From positions 1 to 41,779 of the forward strand of contig UQHH01000019.1 of the NCBI GenBank assembly GCA_900540865.1: a stretch of DNA of 41,779 nt, in the 5' to 3' direction. Under the pieces are notes generated by a model, which worked only from the letters and a program-made list of their open reading frames with translations, had not been told where the DNA came from and made no database searches. Made by a program: the position numbers and the translations under genes. This DNA is from an uncultured Oscillospiraceae bacterium (GTDB taxonomy: Bacteria > Bacillota > Clostridia > Oscillospirales > Acutalibacteraceae). Below are positions 14,735 to 23,380 of the stretch, piece after piece; position 1 is the stretch's first letter; the number at the start of each line of letters is the position of its first letter.

Positions 14735-15856
14735 GTGAAACGAGCCTTGATAACAGCTACCGTACAAAGCCATGTCGCGCAGTTCCATAAACCCTTGATG
14801 AAGCTTTTAAAGGAAGACGGGTATGAAATACACGTTGCCGCGCGGGACAACCTTGCGGAAAAAAACGGGCTGAGCCTGGAATTTGCCGACTGCGTTTATG
14901 ACGTCCCGTTCGACCGTTCCCCGTTGAGCAAGAAAAATATAGCCGCCTACAGGCGCCTGAAAGAAATCATTGATAGCGCGGAGTTTGAAATCATCAGCTG
15001 CAACACGCCGGTCGGCGGGGTTCTTACACGGCTTGCGGCGCGCAATGCACGCAAAAAGGGGACGCAGGTTTTTTATACGGCGCACGGCTTCCATTTTTAT
15101 AAAGGCGCCCCGCTTAAAAACTGGCTTACCTTTTACCCGCTTGAAAAGCTGCTTGCACATAAAACCGATGTGCTCGTTACGGTTGCGGGCGAGGATTATG
15201 CGCTTGCGCAGGACAAAATGAAGACGGAAATCCGCCGGATTCACGGGATAGGCGCCAATACGGAAAAATATAAGCCGCTGCCACAGGAAGAGATTGTACG
15301 GATGAAGGAAAAAGAAGGGCTTGCCGCCGCTTATCCTGTACTTCTTTGTGTCGGTGAGCTGCTCAGAAATAAAAACCAGGCGGCGGCCATTAATGCTTTG
15401 GCTAAGGTCAGGGAGAAATATCCTCAGGCAAGGCTGCTGCTCGCGGGCAACGGCCCGCTCCTGCCGGAGCTTGAGAAAGCCGCCCGGGAGCTTCAAGTGG
15501 AGGGTTCTGTAGACTTTTTGGGCTACCGGACTGATTTGGAGCGCTATATCAATATGGCGGACATTGTCCTTGCCTGCAGCTTCCGTGAGGGCCTGCCCAT
15601 GAACGTAATAGAGAGCATGCTGTGCGCAAAGCCTGTTATCGCTTCCGTCAACAGGGGGCACAGGGAGCTCGTTGAGGACGGACAGACCGGTTACCTGGTA
15701 AAAGCGGACGACCCCGACGCCTTTGCGGGGAAGGTAACCGCGCTTTTGGAAAGCCCGGAAAGCTACCGGATTTTTTGTGAGAACGCGTTAAAAAGGGTTG
15801 AGCCGTATAAGGATAAAAACGTCCTCGCGGAGCTGAGGGAGATTTACGGAAAATGA
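14735..15856 (+). CDS. Glycosyltransferase family 4
   Basis: This is a cytoplasmic GT-B retaining glycosyltransferase, 373 aa. The N-terminal domain opens MKRALITATVQSHVAQF and has the YTAHGFHFY segment seen in capsule GT4 enzymes. The C-terminal donor domain contains VGELLRNKNQ, ARLLLAGNGP, VDFLGYRTD and the EX7E-type signature in SFREGLPMNVIESMLCAKPV (about 288-307). The start is GTG at 14735, preceded by GCGGGG. The stop overlaps the beginning of the LicD frame. It probably adds the sugar that the next two gene products decorate, but donor and acceptor cannot be inferred. Confidence 0.9.
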   Translation: MKRALITATVQSHVAQFHKPLMKLLKEDGYEIHVAARDNLAEKNGLSLEFADCVYDVPFDRSPLSKKNIAAYRRLKEIIDSAEFEIISCNTPVGGVLTRLAARNARKKGTQVFYTAHGFHFYKGAPLKNWLTFYPLEKLLAHKTDVLVTVAGEDYALAQDKMKTEIRRIHGIGANTEKYKPLPQEEIVRMKEKEGLAAAYPVLLCVGELLRNKNQAAAINALAKVREKYPQARLLLAGNGPLLPELEKAARELQVEGSVDFLGYRTDLERYINMADIVLACSFREGLPMNVIESMLCAKPVIASVNRGHRELVEDGQTGYLVKADDPDAFAGKVTALLESPESYRIFCENALKRVEPYKDKNVLAELREIYGK

Positions 15857-15867
15857 GGGAAGACGTG

Positions 15868-16668
15868 ATGGATGAACAGACACTGCGCAGGCTGCAGCTG
15901 ACGCAGCTGGAAATTATGAAGATTGTGGATAGGCTGTGCCGGGAAAACGAAATACCCTATTCCCTGTACGGTGGTACGCTGCTGGGCGCGGCGCGGCATA
16001 AGGGCTTTATCCCATGGGACGACGACCTGGACATCTGTATGCTGCGTGAGGATTACGAGAGGTTTATCAGGGTATGGCAGTCGCAGGACATAGAAGGTTA
16101 TCTTTTGGAAAACATCGACACCAACAGCGGCTTTACGCAGTCGTTTACCAAAATCAGAAAACGAAACACGGTGTTTATGCAGCCCTTTGAAACCGATGTA
16201 GACTATCATATTGGCATATTTATCGACATTTTTCCATTGGACCGCGTACCGGAGGGAACGTGGAGAAGAAAAATGCAGATGTTAAACGCGTGTTTTTACC
16301 AGCTTTATGTGCGCGAATATCCGGACAATTCCAGCAAGCTGTTCCATTTGTGTACAAAGGCGCTTCTTTCTATTACGCCGAAAAAGCTGTACCCCAAATG
16401 CATCCGTTTCTTTTTCAAGCGGTATGCAAAATATAACGGGGATAAAACGCTCTGCTGCGCGGACTTTTCGATTGTGAGGACGATGAAAAACCTGCTGCCG
16501 TTTGATATTTTAGACAGCACGGTGGATTTACAGTTTGAGGATACGCAATTCATGGCATTTGAAAACTGGAAGACCTCTCTCAGGGTTTCCTACGGCGACT
16601 ATATGCAGCTGCCGCCTGTGGAACAGCGCAGGCCGGGGCACAATCCCATCCGCGTGGAATTTGAATAA
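15868..16668 (+). CDS. LicD-family phosphotransferase
   Basis: This is a 266-aa protein of the LicD/FKRP nucleotidyltransferase-fold family. LicD proteins move phosphocholine or a similar group from a CDP-activated donor to a glycan. The family signature is intact: YGGTLLGAARHKGF (34-47) followed at once by IPWDDDLDI (48-56), whose aspartates bind metal and phosphate. I prefer ATG 15868, seven bases after GAGGGA, over ATG 15853, which overlaps the previous stop but has poorer spacing. It lies directly before a cytidylyltransferase-aminotransferase fusion, exactly the enzyme needed to supply a CDP-linked donor. The two are therefore likely partners. Choline kinase (LicA) and transporter (LicB) genes are absent, which argues against imported choline as substrate. 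Confidence 0.9.
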   Translation: MDEQTLRRLQLTQLEIMKIVDRLCRENEIPYSLYGGTLLGAARHKGFIPWDDDLDICMLREDYERFIRVWQSQDIEGYLLENIDTNSGFTQSFTKIRKRNTVFMQPFETDVDYHIGIFIDIFPLDRVPEGTWRRKMQMLNACFYQLYVREYPDNSSKLFHLCTKALLSITPKKLYPKCIRFFFKRYAKYNGDKTLCCADFSIVRTMKNLLPFDILDSTVDLQFEDTQFMAFENWKTSLRVSYGDYMQLPPVEQRRPGHNPIRVEFE

Positions 16669-16688
16669 GGAAAAGTGGGGATGATGGT

Positions 16689-18497
16689 ATGCAGGCGATT
16701 ATTTTAGCGGCCGGCATGGGCAAAAGGCTCAAGGAGCTGACCGCGGACAATACAAAATGCATGGTAAAGGTCAACGGGGTTACGCTCATTGAGCGGATGC
16801 TCCGGCAGCTCGACGCTCTGAAGCTCGAAAGGATTGTAATCGTTGCGGGCTACGAGGGCGAAAAGCTGATAAAATACGTTCAGACGCTTTGCGTCGCTAC
16901 GCCGGTCGTTTTTGTAGACAACCCGGTGTACGACAAAACGAACAATATTTACTCGCTGTCGCTTGCAAAGGAATATCTTTTACAGGACGACACGCTGCTG
17001 CTGGAATCCGACCTTGTTTTTGAGGACGCCGTGCTGCGTAAGCTGCTGGACGACCCGCGGCAGACGCTTGCGCTGGTAGATAAATATGAAAGCTGGATGG
17101 ACGGCACGGTCGTCACGCTGGACGCGGACGACAACATACTGTCCTTCGTGCCGGGCAGCAAATTTAATTTCGACGACATTCCGGGCTATTACAAGACGGT
17201 GAACATATATAAATTCAGCAGGCACTTTTCCCAGACGCATTACGTGCCGTTTTTAGAGGCGTATACCAAAGCTCTGGGAAATAACGAATATTACGAGCAG
17301 GTGCTAAAGGTAATAACGCTTCTGGAAAAGCCCGACATCTGGGCGCTGCGGCTTTCCGGTGAGGCGTGGTATGAAATAGACGATATACAGGATTTGGACA
17401 TCGCACAGTCTATTTTCACAACAGACCCCATTGAAAAGCTGCGCAAGATGCAGAGCCGTTACGGAGGCTACTGGCGTTATCCGGGAATGCTGGATTTTTG
17501 CTATCTGGTCAATCCTTATTTCCCGCCGAAGCGGCTGATGGATGAAATCAAGGCGAATTTTGAAACGCTCATTTCCCAGTATCCGTCGGGCATGTATGTA
17601 AACGCGCTGCTCGCGGCAAAAAATTTCAGCGTGGCGCAGGAGCACATTGTGGTCGGCAACGGCGCGGCGGAGCTGATAAAGGTTATGCTCGAAAGCTCCC
17701 AGGGTAAAATCGGTATCATCAAGCCCACCTTTGAGGAATATCCAAACCGGCTTCCGGAAGACCGGCTCGTGGTCTTCAGCGCCGGCGCCCCAGACTTTTC
17801 CTACAGCGCGCAGGATGTGCAGGCGTTTTTTGAATCACGCGGCGTATCCGATATTATCCTAATCAATCCCGATAACCCCTCCGGAAACTATATCGCAAAA
17901 CAGCATGTACTGGAGCTTGCTTCCTGGGCGGAGCAAAAGGGGGTCAGGCTGGTTGTGGACGAGTCGTTTGTGGATTTTGCGGAGGAAGCAGACAGCAGCC
18001 TGATAGACGAAGATATAATCTGCGCGCATAAAAGTCTGGTTGTGATAAAGAGCATTTCAAAATCCTACGGCGTACCTGGGCTGCGCCTGGGCGTAGCGGT
18101 ATCCGCCGATACGGAGCTTATCGAGCGGCTCAAGAATGAGGTATCCATCTGGAATATCAATTCCTTTGCTGAGTTTTATATGCAGATAGCGGAAAAATAT
18201 AAGGCGGACTACGCCGCTTCGCTTGCACAAATAAAAAAATCCCGTGCGTTTTTGATGGACGGGCTGCGTAACATTTCATACCTGCGTCCAATCGGCTCAC
18301 AGGCCAATTACATTATGTGCGAGCTAAAGGGGGCGTATACGACACAGGAGTTGTCCGCGAAGCTGCTGTCTGAATACGGCATTATCATTAAGGATTTATC
18401 ACCTAAATTGGGTCAAAGGCAATATATACGTCTCGCGGTGCGCGACATAAACGACAACCAGAAGCTTTTGGATGCGCTTAGGGCGTTGGAAAAGTAA
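16689..18497 (+). CDS. Cytidylyltransferase-aminotransferase fusion
   Basis: This is a 602-aa bifunctional protein. Residues 1-245 form a LicC-like nucleotidyltransferase: LAAGMGKRL (6-14), the lysine-containing TKCMVKVNG (22-30), metal-binding ESDLVF (106-111) and YEIDDIQDL (228-236). Residues 265-602 form a PLP fold-type I enzyme of the HisC/CobD kind: NPDNPSGN (393-400), VVDESF (422-427), the Schiff-base lysine K458 in SISKSYG, GLRLG (464-468) and a C-terminal arginine (R581). The architecture matches PntC, known from phosphonate glycan pathways, where one half makes 2-aminoethylphosphonate and the other activates it with CTP. No PEP mutase or phosphonopyruvate decarboxylase is encoded in the window. 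An alternative is a CobD-like decarboxylase making an amino-alcohol phosphate such as phosphoethanolamine. The start is ATG 16689 after GTGGGG. It follows licD by 20 bases. Confidence 0.85.
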   Translation: MQAIILAAGMGKRLKELTADNTKCMVKVNGVTLIERMLRQLDALKLERIVIVAGYEGEKLIKYVQTLCVATPVVFVDNPVYDKTNNIYSLSLAKEYLLQDDTLLLESDLVFEDAVLRKLLDDPRQTLALVDKYESWMDGTVVTLDADDNILSFVPGSKFNFDDIPGYYKTVNIYKFSRHFSQTHYVPFLEAYTKALGNNEYYEQVLKVITLLEKPDIWALRLSGEAWYEIDDIQDLDIAQSIFTTDPIEKLRKMQSRYGGYWRYPGMLDFCYLVNPYFPPKRLMDEIKANFETLISQYPSGMYVNALLAAKNFSVAQEHIVVGNGAAELIKVMLESSQGKIGIIKPTFEEYPNRLPEDRLVVFSAGAPDFSYSAQDVQAFFESRGVSDIILINPDNPSGNYIAKQHVLELASWAEQKGVRLVVDESFVDFAEEADSSLIDEDIICAHKSLVVIKSISKSYGVPGLRLGVAVSADTELIERLKNEVSIWNINSFAEFYMQIAEKYKADYAASLAQIKKSRAFLMDGLRNISYLRPIGSQANYIMCELKGAYTTQELSAKLLSEYGIIIKDLSPKLGQRQYIRLAVRDINDNQKLLDALRALEK

Positions 18498-18551
18498 GTA
18501 AATCGTTACATCAAACAGAGAATATGAAGGTGGACTGGAAACTACCTGCTG

Positions 18552-18580
18552 TTGAAGCAGCGCCGGATTTGTTATAAAAT
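18552..18580 (+). promoter_or_regulatory. Candidate internal promoter
   Basis: TTGAAG (18552-18557) and TAAAAT (18575-18580) are 17 bases apart in the 138-base gap after the fusion gene. This is the longest intact gap within the first half of the locus, so the second part may be transcribed separately. Confidence 0.4.
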
Positions 18581-18635
18581 AAAAAGGCGTATATTAATTT
18601 TCGCGGTTTCTGCCGCATTTAAGAGGAGACATAAT

Positions 18636-19760
18636 ATGCAGCAGCCAATCAGGGTTTTACATATGCTGGCTTCTATGAACCGCGGCGGCGCGGAAGCAAT
18701 GATTATGAACTACTACAGGCATATAGACAGGAGCAGGGTACAGTTCGATTTCCTGCTCACTACGCCAGGCCATTACGATTATGAGGAAGAAATAAAAGCG
18801 CTTGGCGGACATATTTACCGTGTGAGCCCGTTGACCAAAAGCCGTCCGCGCGATTATATGAACGATGTGGACCGCTTTTTCAAAGAGCATCCGCAGTACC
18901 ACATTGTGCACTCTCATACCTCGAGCAAAAGCTTTTTTCCGCTGCGGCTTGCGAAAAAGAACGGGGTTCCCGTCAGGATTGCACATTCGCACAGCTCTAA
19001 GGCGGAACAGGGCATCAACGGGATTATCCGAAAGGCGCTGCGCTTTCCTTTGCGGACAGTGGCGACTAACTTCTTTTCCTGCGGGGAGGAGGCTTCCGTT
19101 TACCTTTATGGTGAGAAAATCGCAAAAGAAAAAGCCGTTGTGGTTCCAAATGCCATCGACGCGCGGCAATATCGTTACGAATCCGGGCAGGCACAAAATA
19201 TCAGACAGGGCCTGGGGATTGATAACCAGCTTGTAATTGGGCATGTGGGACGTTTTTTTCCTGTAAAGAACCATATGTTTTTAATCGAGGTATTTCATGC
19301 GGTCAAGCGGCTCCATCCCGGCAGCCGCCTGCTTCTCGTCGGCGACGGGGAGCTGAAAGAAACGGTCAGAGCCAGGGCGCGTGAGCTCGGAATAGAACAG
19401 GACATTATTTTTACAGGCGTGCGAGGCGATGTACCGCAGCTTTTGAAGGCAATGGATGTGTTTGTGTTCCCGTCCCTCAACGAAGGAATACCAGTCGTTA
19501 TGATTGAGGCGCAGGCGTCAGGGCTCAAATGTTTTATGTCCGACAGTGTCCCGTCGCAATGCGTCATTACGCAGAACGTAAAGCGCCTTCCGCTTTCGCA
19601 GACGCCGGAGTATTGGGCGCGTGAAATCCTGCGCGTGAAGGACGGCTATGAACGCCGCGATATGTGCCCGGAAGTGGAAAAAGCGGGCTTCGATATCAGA
19701 AAGAATGCAAAATGGCTGGAGGAGTTTTATCTAAATGCATACGACGGTAACCCTGAATGA
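18636..19760 (+). CDS. EpsF-like glycosyltransferase family 4
   Basis: This is a GT-B glycosyltransferase, 374 aa. Its N-terminus, RVLHMLASMNRGGAEAMIMN, is characteristic of EpsF-like polysaccharide enzymes. The donor domain shows IGHVGRFFPVKNH, LLLVGDG, IIFTGVRGDV and FPSLNEGIPVVMIEAQASG (EX7E region). The ATG at 18636 has AGAGGAG eight bases upstream; upstream in-frame codons have no such site and would add an implausible basic leader. Its 3' end overlaps the next gene by 26 bases, so the pair is translationally coupled. Donor and linkage are unknown. Confidence 0.92.
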   Translation: MQQPIRVLHMLASMNRGGAEAMIMNYYRHIDRSRVQFDFLLTTPGHYDYEEEIKALGGHIYRVSPLTKSRPRDYMNDVDRFFKEHPQYHIVHSHTSSKSFFPLRLAKKNGVPVRIAHSHSSKAEQGINGIIRKALRFPLRTVATNFFSCGEEASVYLYGEKIAKEKAVVVPNAIDARQYRYESGQAQNIRQGLGIDNQLVIGHVGRFFPVKNHMFLIEVFHAVKRLHPGSRLLLVGDGELKETVRARARELGIEQDIIFTGVRGDVPQLLKAMDVFVFPSLNEGIPVVMIEAQASGLKCFMSDSVPSQCVITQNVKRLPLSQTPEYWAREILRVKDGYERRDMCPEVEKAGFDIRKNAKWLEEFYLNAYDGNPE

Positions 19761-20751
19761 AAAAACAAGCTATGCGGTATCCGCTATTCGGGTGTTCGCA
19801 ACGCTTTTAATCTTTTTATGCCATGCAGTCCAGATGTTTGACAGCGCGCTGCTTCAAATGAGCGGACAGGTTTTTAATGTGGGCGTTCCCTTATTTATGA
19901 TGATTTCCGGCTTCTTGTTCGCGGTAAAGGGGAAACCGGCTTCTTACCGCTCCTGGTTTGGCAGCCGTCTGCTCCGTATTTTAACGCCGTATTATTTGTT
20001 TCTGCTGTTTTTGTTTCTGGTTTATGTGGCGCGTTTCGGCTGGCAGTCGGTCATACCGGAAAAATGGATTTTCTATGTAATACCTCTGCAGGGCTTTACC
20101 CAAAATTATATTAACGGCGCGGAACACCTCTGGTTTATAACCGATATTTTGCTATGTTACCTGCTTACACCATTTTTACATGTCATACAAGAAAAAATCA
20201 GCAAAAGGCAAAAGCTGTGGCTGCCTGCCGTGTTTTTGCTGTACGCAGCCGTCCTGCTGCTTTCGTCGTATTTATTGCCGGCGATTGTAAGCACTACAAT
20301 CGTCACGGTATTTTCTTATATGCTGGGTTTTTTATTCATAAAAGCCCTGCTATCCCGGCGTTACATTGTTTTTATTATTATGCTGCTGGTATCTCCCGCC
20401 CTGCGGCTGGCAGCAAACTTGTTTTTAGACGGAACGCCGCTTTACGACCGGTTTATTGCGCCGGTAACGCACCAGCTTCTTGCGGTATCGCTTTTTTGCC
20501 TGCTTTTTATGGCTGTAAGCAGATGGTATGGTCCGCTTTTGCGGATAGGGAAAGCGGTGCGGTCCCTTGACTCGGTTTCGTATGAAATTTATCTGGTTCA
20601 TTATATGTTTATTATCGGCCCGCTTGCGGTTACAGCTTTCCAATTAAGCATATTGAATTTTTTTATCCTAGTATTGCTGACAGCCGCAGCCGCTGTGGTT
20701 TTACATGTTCTTTCCGGCAGTATTTTAAAACGGCTCAGGAAAAGGCCATGA
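19735..20751 (+). CDS. Acyltransferase-3 membrane protein
   Basis: This is a polytopic membrane O-acyltransferase, 338 aa with about ten spans. The family uses cytoplasmic acetyl-CoA to acetylate sugars during export. The catalytic histidine is in FLCHAV (H30). An arginine lies in the first span (IRVFATLLIF), with the GVPLFMMISGFLF segment after it. The ATG at 19735 lies inside the end of the previous gene, with GGAGGAG ten bases upstream. It probably O-acetylates a residue of this polysaccharide. A second family member is encoded near the end of the locus. Confidence 0.88.
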   Translation: MHTTVTLNEKTSYAVSAIRVFATLLIFLCHAVQMFDSALLQMSGQVFNVGVPLFMMISGFLFAVKGKPASYRSWFGSRLLRILTPYYLFLLFLFLVYVARFGWQSVIPEKWIFYVIPLQGFTQNYINGAEHLWFITDILLCYLLTPFLHVIQEKISKRQKLWLPAVFLLYAAVLLLSSYLLPAIVSTTIVTVFSYMLGFLFIKALLSRRYIVFIIMLLVSPALRLAANLFLDGTPLYDRFIAPVTHQLLAVSLFCLLFMAVSRWYGPLLRIGKAVRSLDSVSYEIYLVHYMFIIGPLAVTAFQLSILNFFILVLLTAAAAVVLHVLSGSILKRLRKRP

Positions 20752-20810
20752 TATTCAACACAGCCGGAACACGAATATGAAATATTCGAAATGCAAAGGA
20801 GGAGAATCCC

Positions 20811-21686
20811 TTGAAAAGCTTAACGGTTTTTACGCCCGCATATAACCGAGCGCATACATTAGGCAGAACCTATAAAAGCCTTTGCGAACAATCAAATAAG
20901 GATTTTGTCTGGCTGATAGTCGACGACGGCTCCACCGACCATACAAAACAGCTCGTAGAGCAATGGCAGCGTGAAGACTGCGGTTTCCGGATTGAATACA
21001 TTTATAAGGAAAACGGCGGGATGCACACCGCGCACAATACGGCGTACGAGCATATAAAGACGCCGCTCAATGTTTGCATCGATTCGGACGATGTCATGGC
21101 GCCCGGCGCGGTGGAAAAAATCCTTTCCTTCTGGAATGCAAGTGGAAGCGATAAATACGCCGGAATCATTGCGCTGGACGCCGACTTTGAAAACAATATT
21201 ATCGGTAAAGACCTCGGCGCGCTCAAGGAAACGACCGTCAGCGGTTATTACAGTGCAGGTGGCGCGGGCGATAAAAAGCTGATTTACCGCACAGATGTGA
21301 TAAAAAGCTATCCGCCTTATCCCGTATACGAAGGTGAAAAATACTTTTCCCTTTCCTATAAATATTTGCTGTGCGACCAGGATTATAAAATGCTCGTACT
21401 CAACGAGATTGTATGTAATGTAGAATACCAGCCGAACGGCTCCTCCAACACGATGCTTTCCCAGTACAGGAATAACCCGAACGGCTGGACGGACTGGCGT
21501 AAAATTAAAATCAAATATTCAACAGACACAAGGGCAAGGTTTAAAAACTGCGTCCATTATGTCTCCAGCGCTTTCATGGCGCATAAGAAGCGCTTTATTA
21601 AGGAATCGCCGGAAAAAGCGCTTACCCTTCTCGCACTGCCTTTCGGTTTGGCGCTTAATTTGTACATTAAAATGAAAACCCGTTAA
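20811..21686 (+). CDS. Glycosyltransferase family 2
   Basis: This is an inverting GT-A glycosyltransferase, 291 aa. It opens with TVFTPAYNRAHTLGRTYKSL and shows VDDGSTDHT (about 37-45), followed by the metal-binding IDSDDVM (about 90-96). The start is TTG at 20811 with a near-perfect AAAGGAGGAG eight bases before it. A charged C-terminal helix replaces the membrane anchor seen in many relatives. It follows the acyltransferase by about 60 bases. Acceptor and donor are not predictable. Confidence 0.92.
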   Translation: MKSLTVFTPAYNRAHTLGRTYKSLCEQSNKDFVWLIVDDGSTDHTKQLVEQWQREDCGFRIEYIYKENGGMHTAHNTAYEHIKTPLNVCIDSDDVMAPGAVEKILSFWNASGSDKYAGIIALDADFENNIIGKDLGALKETTVSGYYSAGGAGDKKLIYRTDVIKSYPPYPVYEGEKYFSLSYKYLLCDQDYKMLVLNEIVCNVEYQPNGSSNTMLSQYRNNPNGWTDWRKIKIKYSTDTRARFKNCVHYVSSAFMAHKKRFIKESPEKALTLLALPFGLALNLYIKMKTR

Positions 21687-21706
21687 AACACAGGAGAGAT
21701 TATAAC

Positions 21707-22780
21707 ATGCCGATTTACTGGTCCATACTGGGCGTTACGGCCTTTTTGGGAGTGCTTTCCTACTATTTTCCAAGGCCGCAGTCAAAATTGAATACGGACA
21801 GCGGCCAGAGCACCAGGCTATTTTTCGCCCTTTTTATTTTCGGCTATATTATCCTGATTTGCGGACTGCGCAGCGATATTGCGGATACCCCCGTATATGT
21901 CGATAATTTCAACGGGCGAACCGGGGTGTTCAGCAATATCGACCTGGCACAGAAGGGCTGGGGCTTTTGGTTTTTGTCAGATGTCTTTAAGACGGTAATA
22001 TCGTCGGATTCCCAGGTTTGGCTGTTTGTCATTGCCGCCGTAAGCGGGCTGTGCGTCCTGCGTACGATGTATAAGCACTCTGTTGATTTCCCGCTCACGA
22101 TTTTTATTTTTGTCGCAACGAATACATACCTGTGGATGATTAACGGAATCCGCCAGTTTTTGGCCGCAGCTATTTTGTTCGCCTTCTCGGACTGGCTGTT
22201 TCAAAAGAAAACAGCGCGGTATTTGATTTTGATTTTGCTGCTGTCCACTATCCATAATTCGGTTTTGATTATGATACCGATTTATTTTGTCGTTATATCC
22301 CGCCCGCTCTGGAATAAAAAAATTATCTTTTTTATCATTGCGATACTGGGCTGTGTGCTGTTCGCGGACCAGTTTACCGATTTCTTCGCAGAGGTAACGG
22401 GCTATGGCAGCAATGTGCTGGAAACGGGAGGCTCCAATATAATGCGCGTGCTGGTATCCGCCGTTCCGGTCGTACTCGCCTTTTGGAAACGAAAGCAGAT
22501 AAAAGAGCTCGATTCTCCTATTATGGACATCTGTATCAACATGTCGGTCGTAACGACTTGCTTCTACCTGCTTTCCTCCTTTACGAGCGGAATTTATATC
22601 GGCAGAATCCCCATCTATTTCACAATGTACGGTATGCTGCTTCTGCCTTGGCTTTTACAGAAGGTTTTCGACAGGAAAGAGCGCGCGGTGCTGTATGCGT
22701 TCTGTGTAATCTGTTATATCTTCTATTTTATGGTAGATACGGCAGGCTTAGATTATCACAGCCGCGTACTGAATTTGTAA
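21707..22780 (+). CDS. EpsG-like polysaccharide polymerase (Wzy)
   Basis: This 357-aa, highly hydrophobic protein has about ten membrane spans. Its pattern matches the EpsG family: early YIILICGLRSDIADTPVYVDNF, then a large periplasm-facing loop, then NTYLWMINGIRQFLAAAI. EpsG-like proteins are taken to be the Wzy-type polymerases that join lipid-linked repeat units outside the membrane. The conserved arginines in GLRSD and GIRQF fit that role. The ATG at 21707 follows AGGAGAG. It is the only polymerase candidate in the locus and pairs logically with the flippase at about 31 kb. Confidence 0.85.
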   Translation: MPIYWSILGVTAFLGVLSYYFPRPQSKLNTDSGQSTRLFFALFIFGYIILICGLRSDIADTPVYVDNFNGRTGVFSNIDLAQKGWGFWFLSDVFKTVISSDSQVWLFVIAAVSGLCVLRTMYKHSVDFPLTIFIFVATNTYLWMINGIRQFLAAAILFAFSDWLFQKKTARYLILILLLSTIHNSVLIMIPIYFVVISRPLWNKKIIFFIIAILGCVLFADQFTDFFAEVTGYGSNVLETGGSNIMRVLVSAVPVVLAFWKRKQIKELDSPIMDICINMSVVTTCFYLLSSFTSGIYIGRIPIYFTMYGMLLLPWLLQKVFDRKERAVLYAFCVICYIFYFMVDTAGLDYHSRVLNL

Positions 22781-22820
22781 TGCGGCGGAATGGCTTTCAA
22801 CGCATCGCAGGAGGGATTGT

Positions 22821-23363
22821 ATGAAAGAGTATTTGATGATGTTTCTTTCCTTTTTTCGGATTTTAGGAAAAAAAATCAGGTTTGGGAAAGCTTTTCAGTC
22901 GGCAATGATACAGCGCATTTCACCCGGCACGCGGTTTATTATGAAAAAGGGCGCGCGCGTTTCCTTAGGGTATAACGGCTGCTTCAGCCGCAACGGCAGC
23001 ATTTTTGTTGGTGAGCAGGGACGCCTGACGCTCGGAAGCAGGGTATATTTTAACGTAAACGCCTATATCAGCTGCCAAAACAGCGTTTCGGTGGGCGACA
23101 ACTGCATCTTTGGACCCAATGTAACGGTTATAGACAATAACCATGCGTTTTCCAAAGAGAAGGGCGTCAGCACAAGCCGGCATAACTGCGGGGGAATTTC
23201 TATCGGAAACAACAGCTGGGTTGGCGCGAACGCCGTAATTCTCAAGGACACGCAAATTGGAAAGAATTGTGTAATCGGCGCCGGCTGCATTGTTAAGGGG
23301 AAAATACCGGACGGTTCGATTGTCACGCAGGACAGGGCGCTGCGAATCAAAGAGATACAGTGA
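22821..23363 (+). CDS. Hexapeptide-repeat O-acetyltransferase
   Basis: This is a left-handed beta-helix acyltransferase, 180 aa, of the maltose/galactoside acetyltransferase type. Hexapeptide repeats run from about residue 60 to 165 (NCIFGPNVTVI, NSWVGANAVIL, NCVIGAGCIV). The expected catalytic histidine is in IDNNHAF. Such enzymes transfer an acetyl group from acetyl-CoA to a sugar hydroxyl in the cytoplasm. The ATG at 22821 follows AGGAGG. It precedes a glycosyltransferase whose paralogue at 27.7 kb is followed by a decayed member of the same acyltransferase superfamily. Confidence 0.9.
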   Translation: MKEYLMMFLSFFRILGKKIRFGKAFQSAMIQRISPGTRFIMKKGARVSLGYNGCFSRNGSIFVGEQGRLTLGSRVYFNVNAYISCQNSVSVGDNCIFGPNVTVIDNNHAFSKEKGVSTSRHNCGGISIGNNSWVGANAVILKDTQIGKNCVIGAGCIVKGKIPDGSIVTQDRALRIKEIQ

Positions 23364-23380
23364 CGCGGGGGGGACCGTAG

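Noticed and set aside
18552..18635. Extended N-terminus for the EpsF-like glycosyltransferase from a TTG at 18552
   Set aside because: It lacks a ribosome site and gives an odd basic leader. AGAGGAG before ATG 18636 and the family's normal start fit better.
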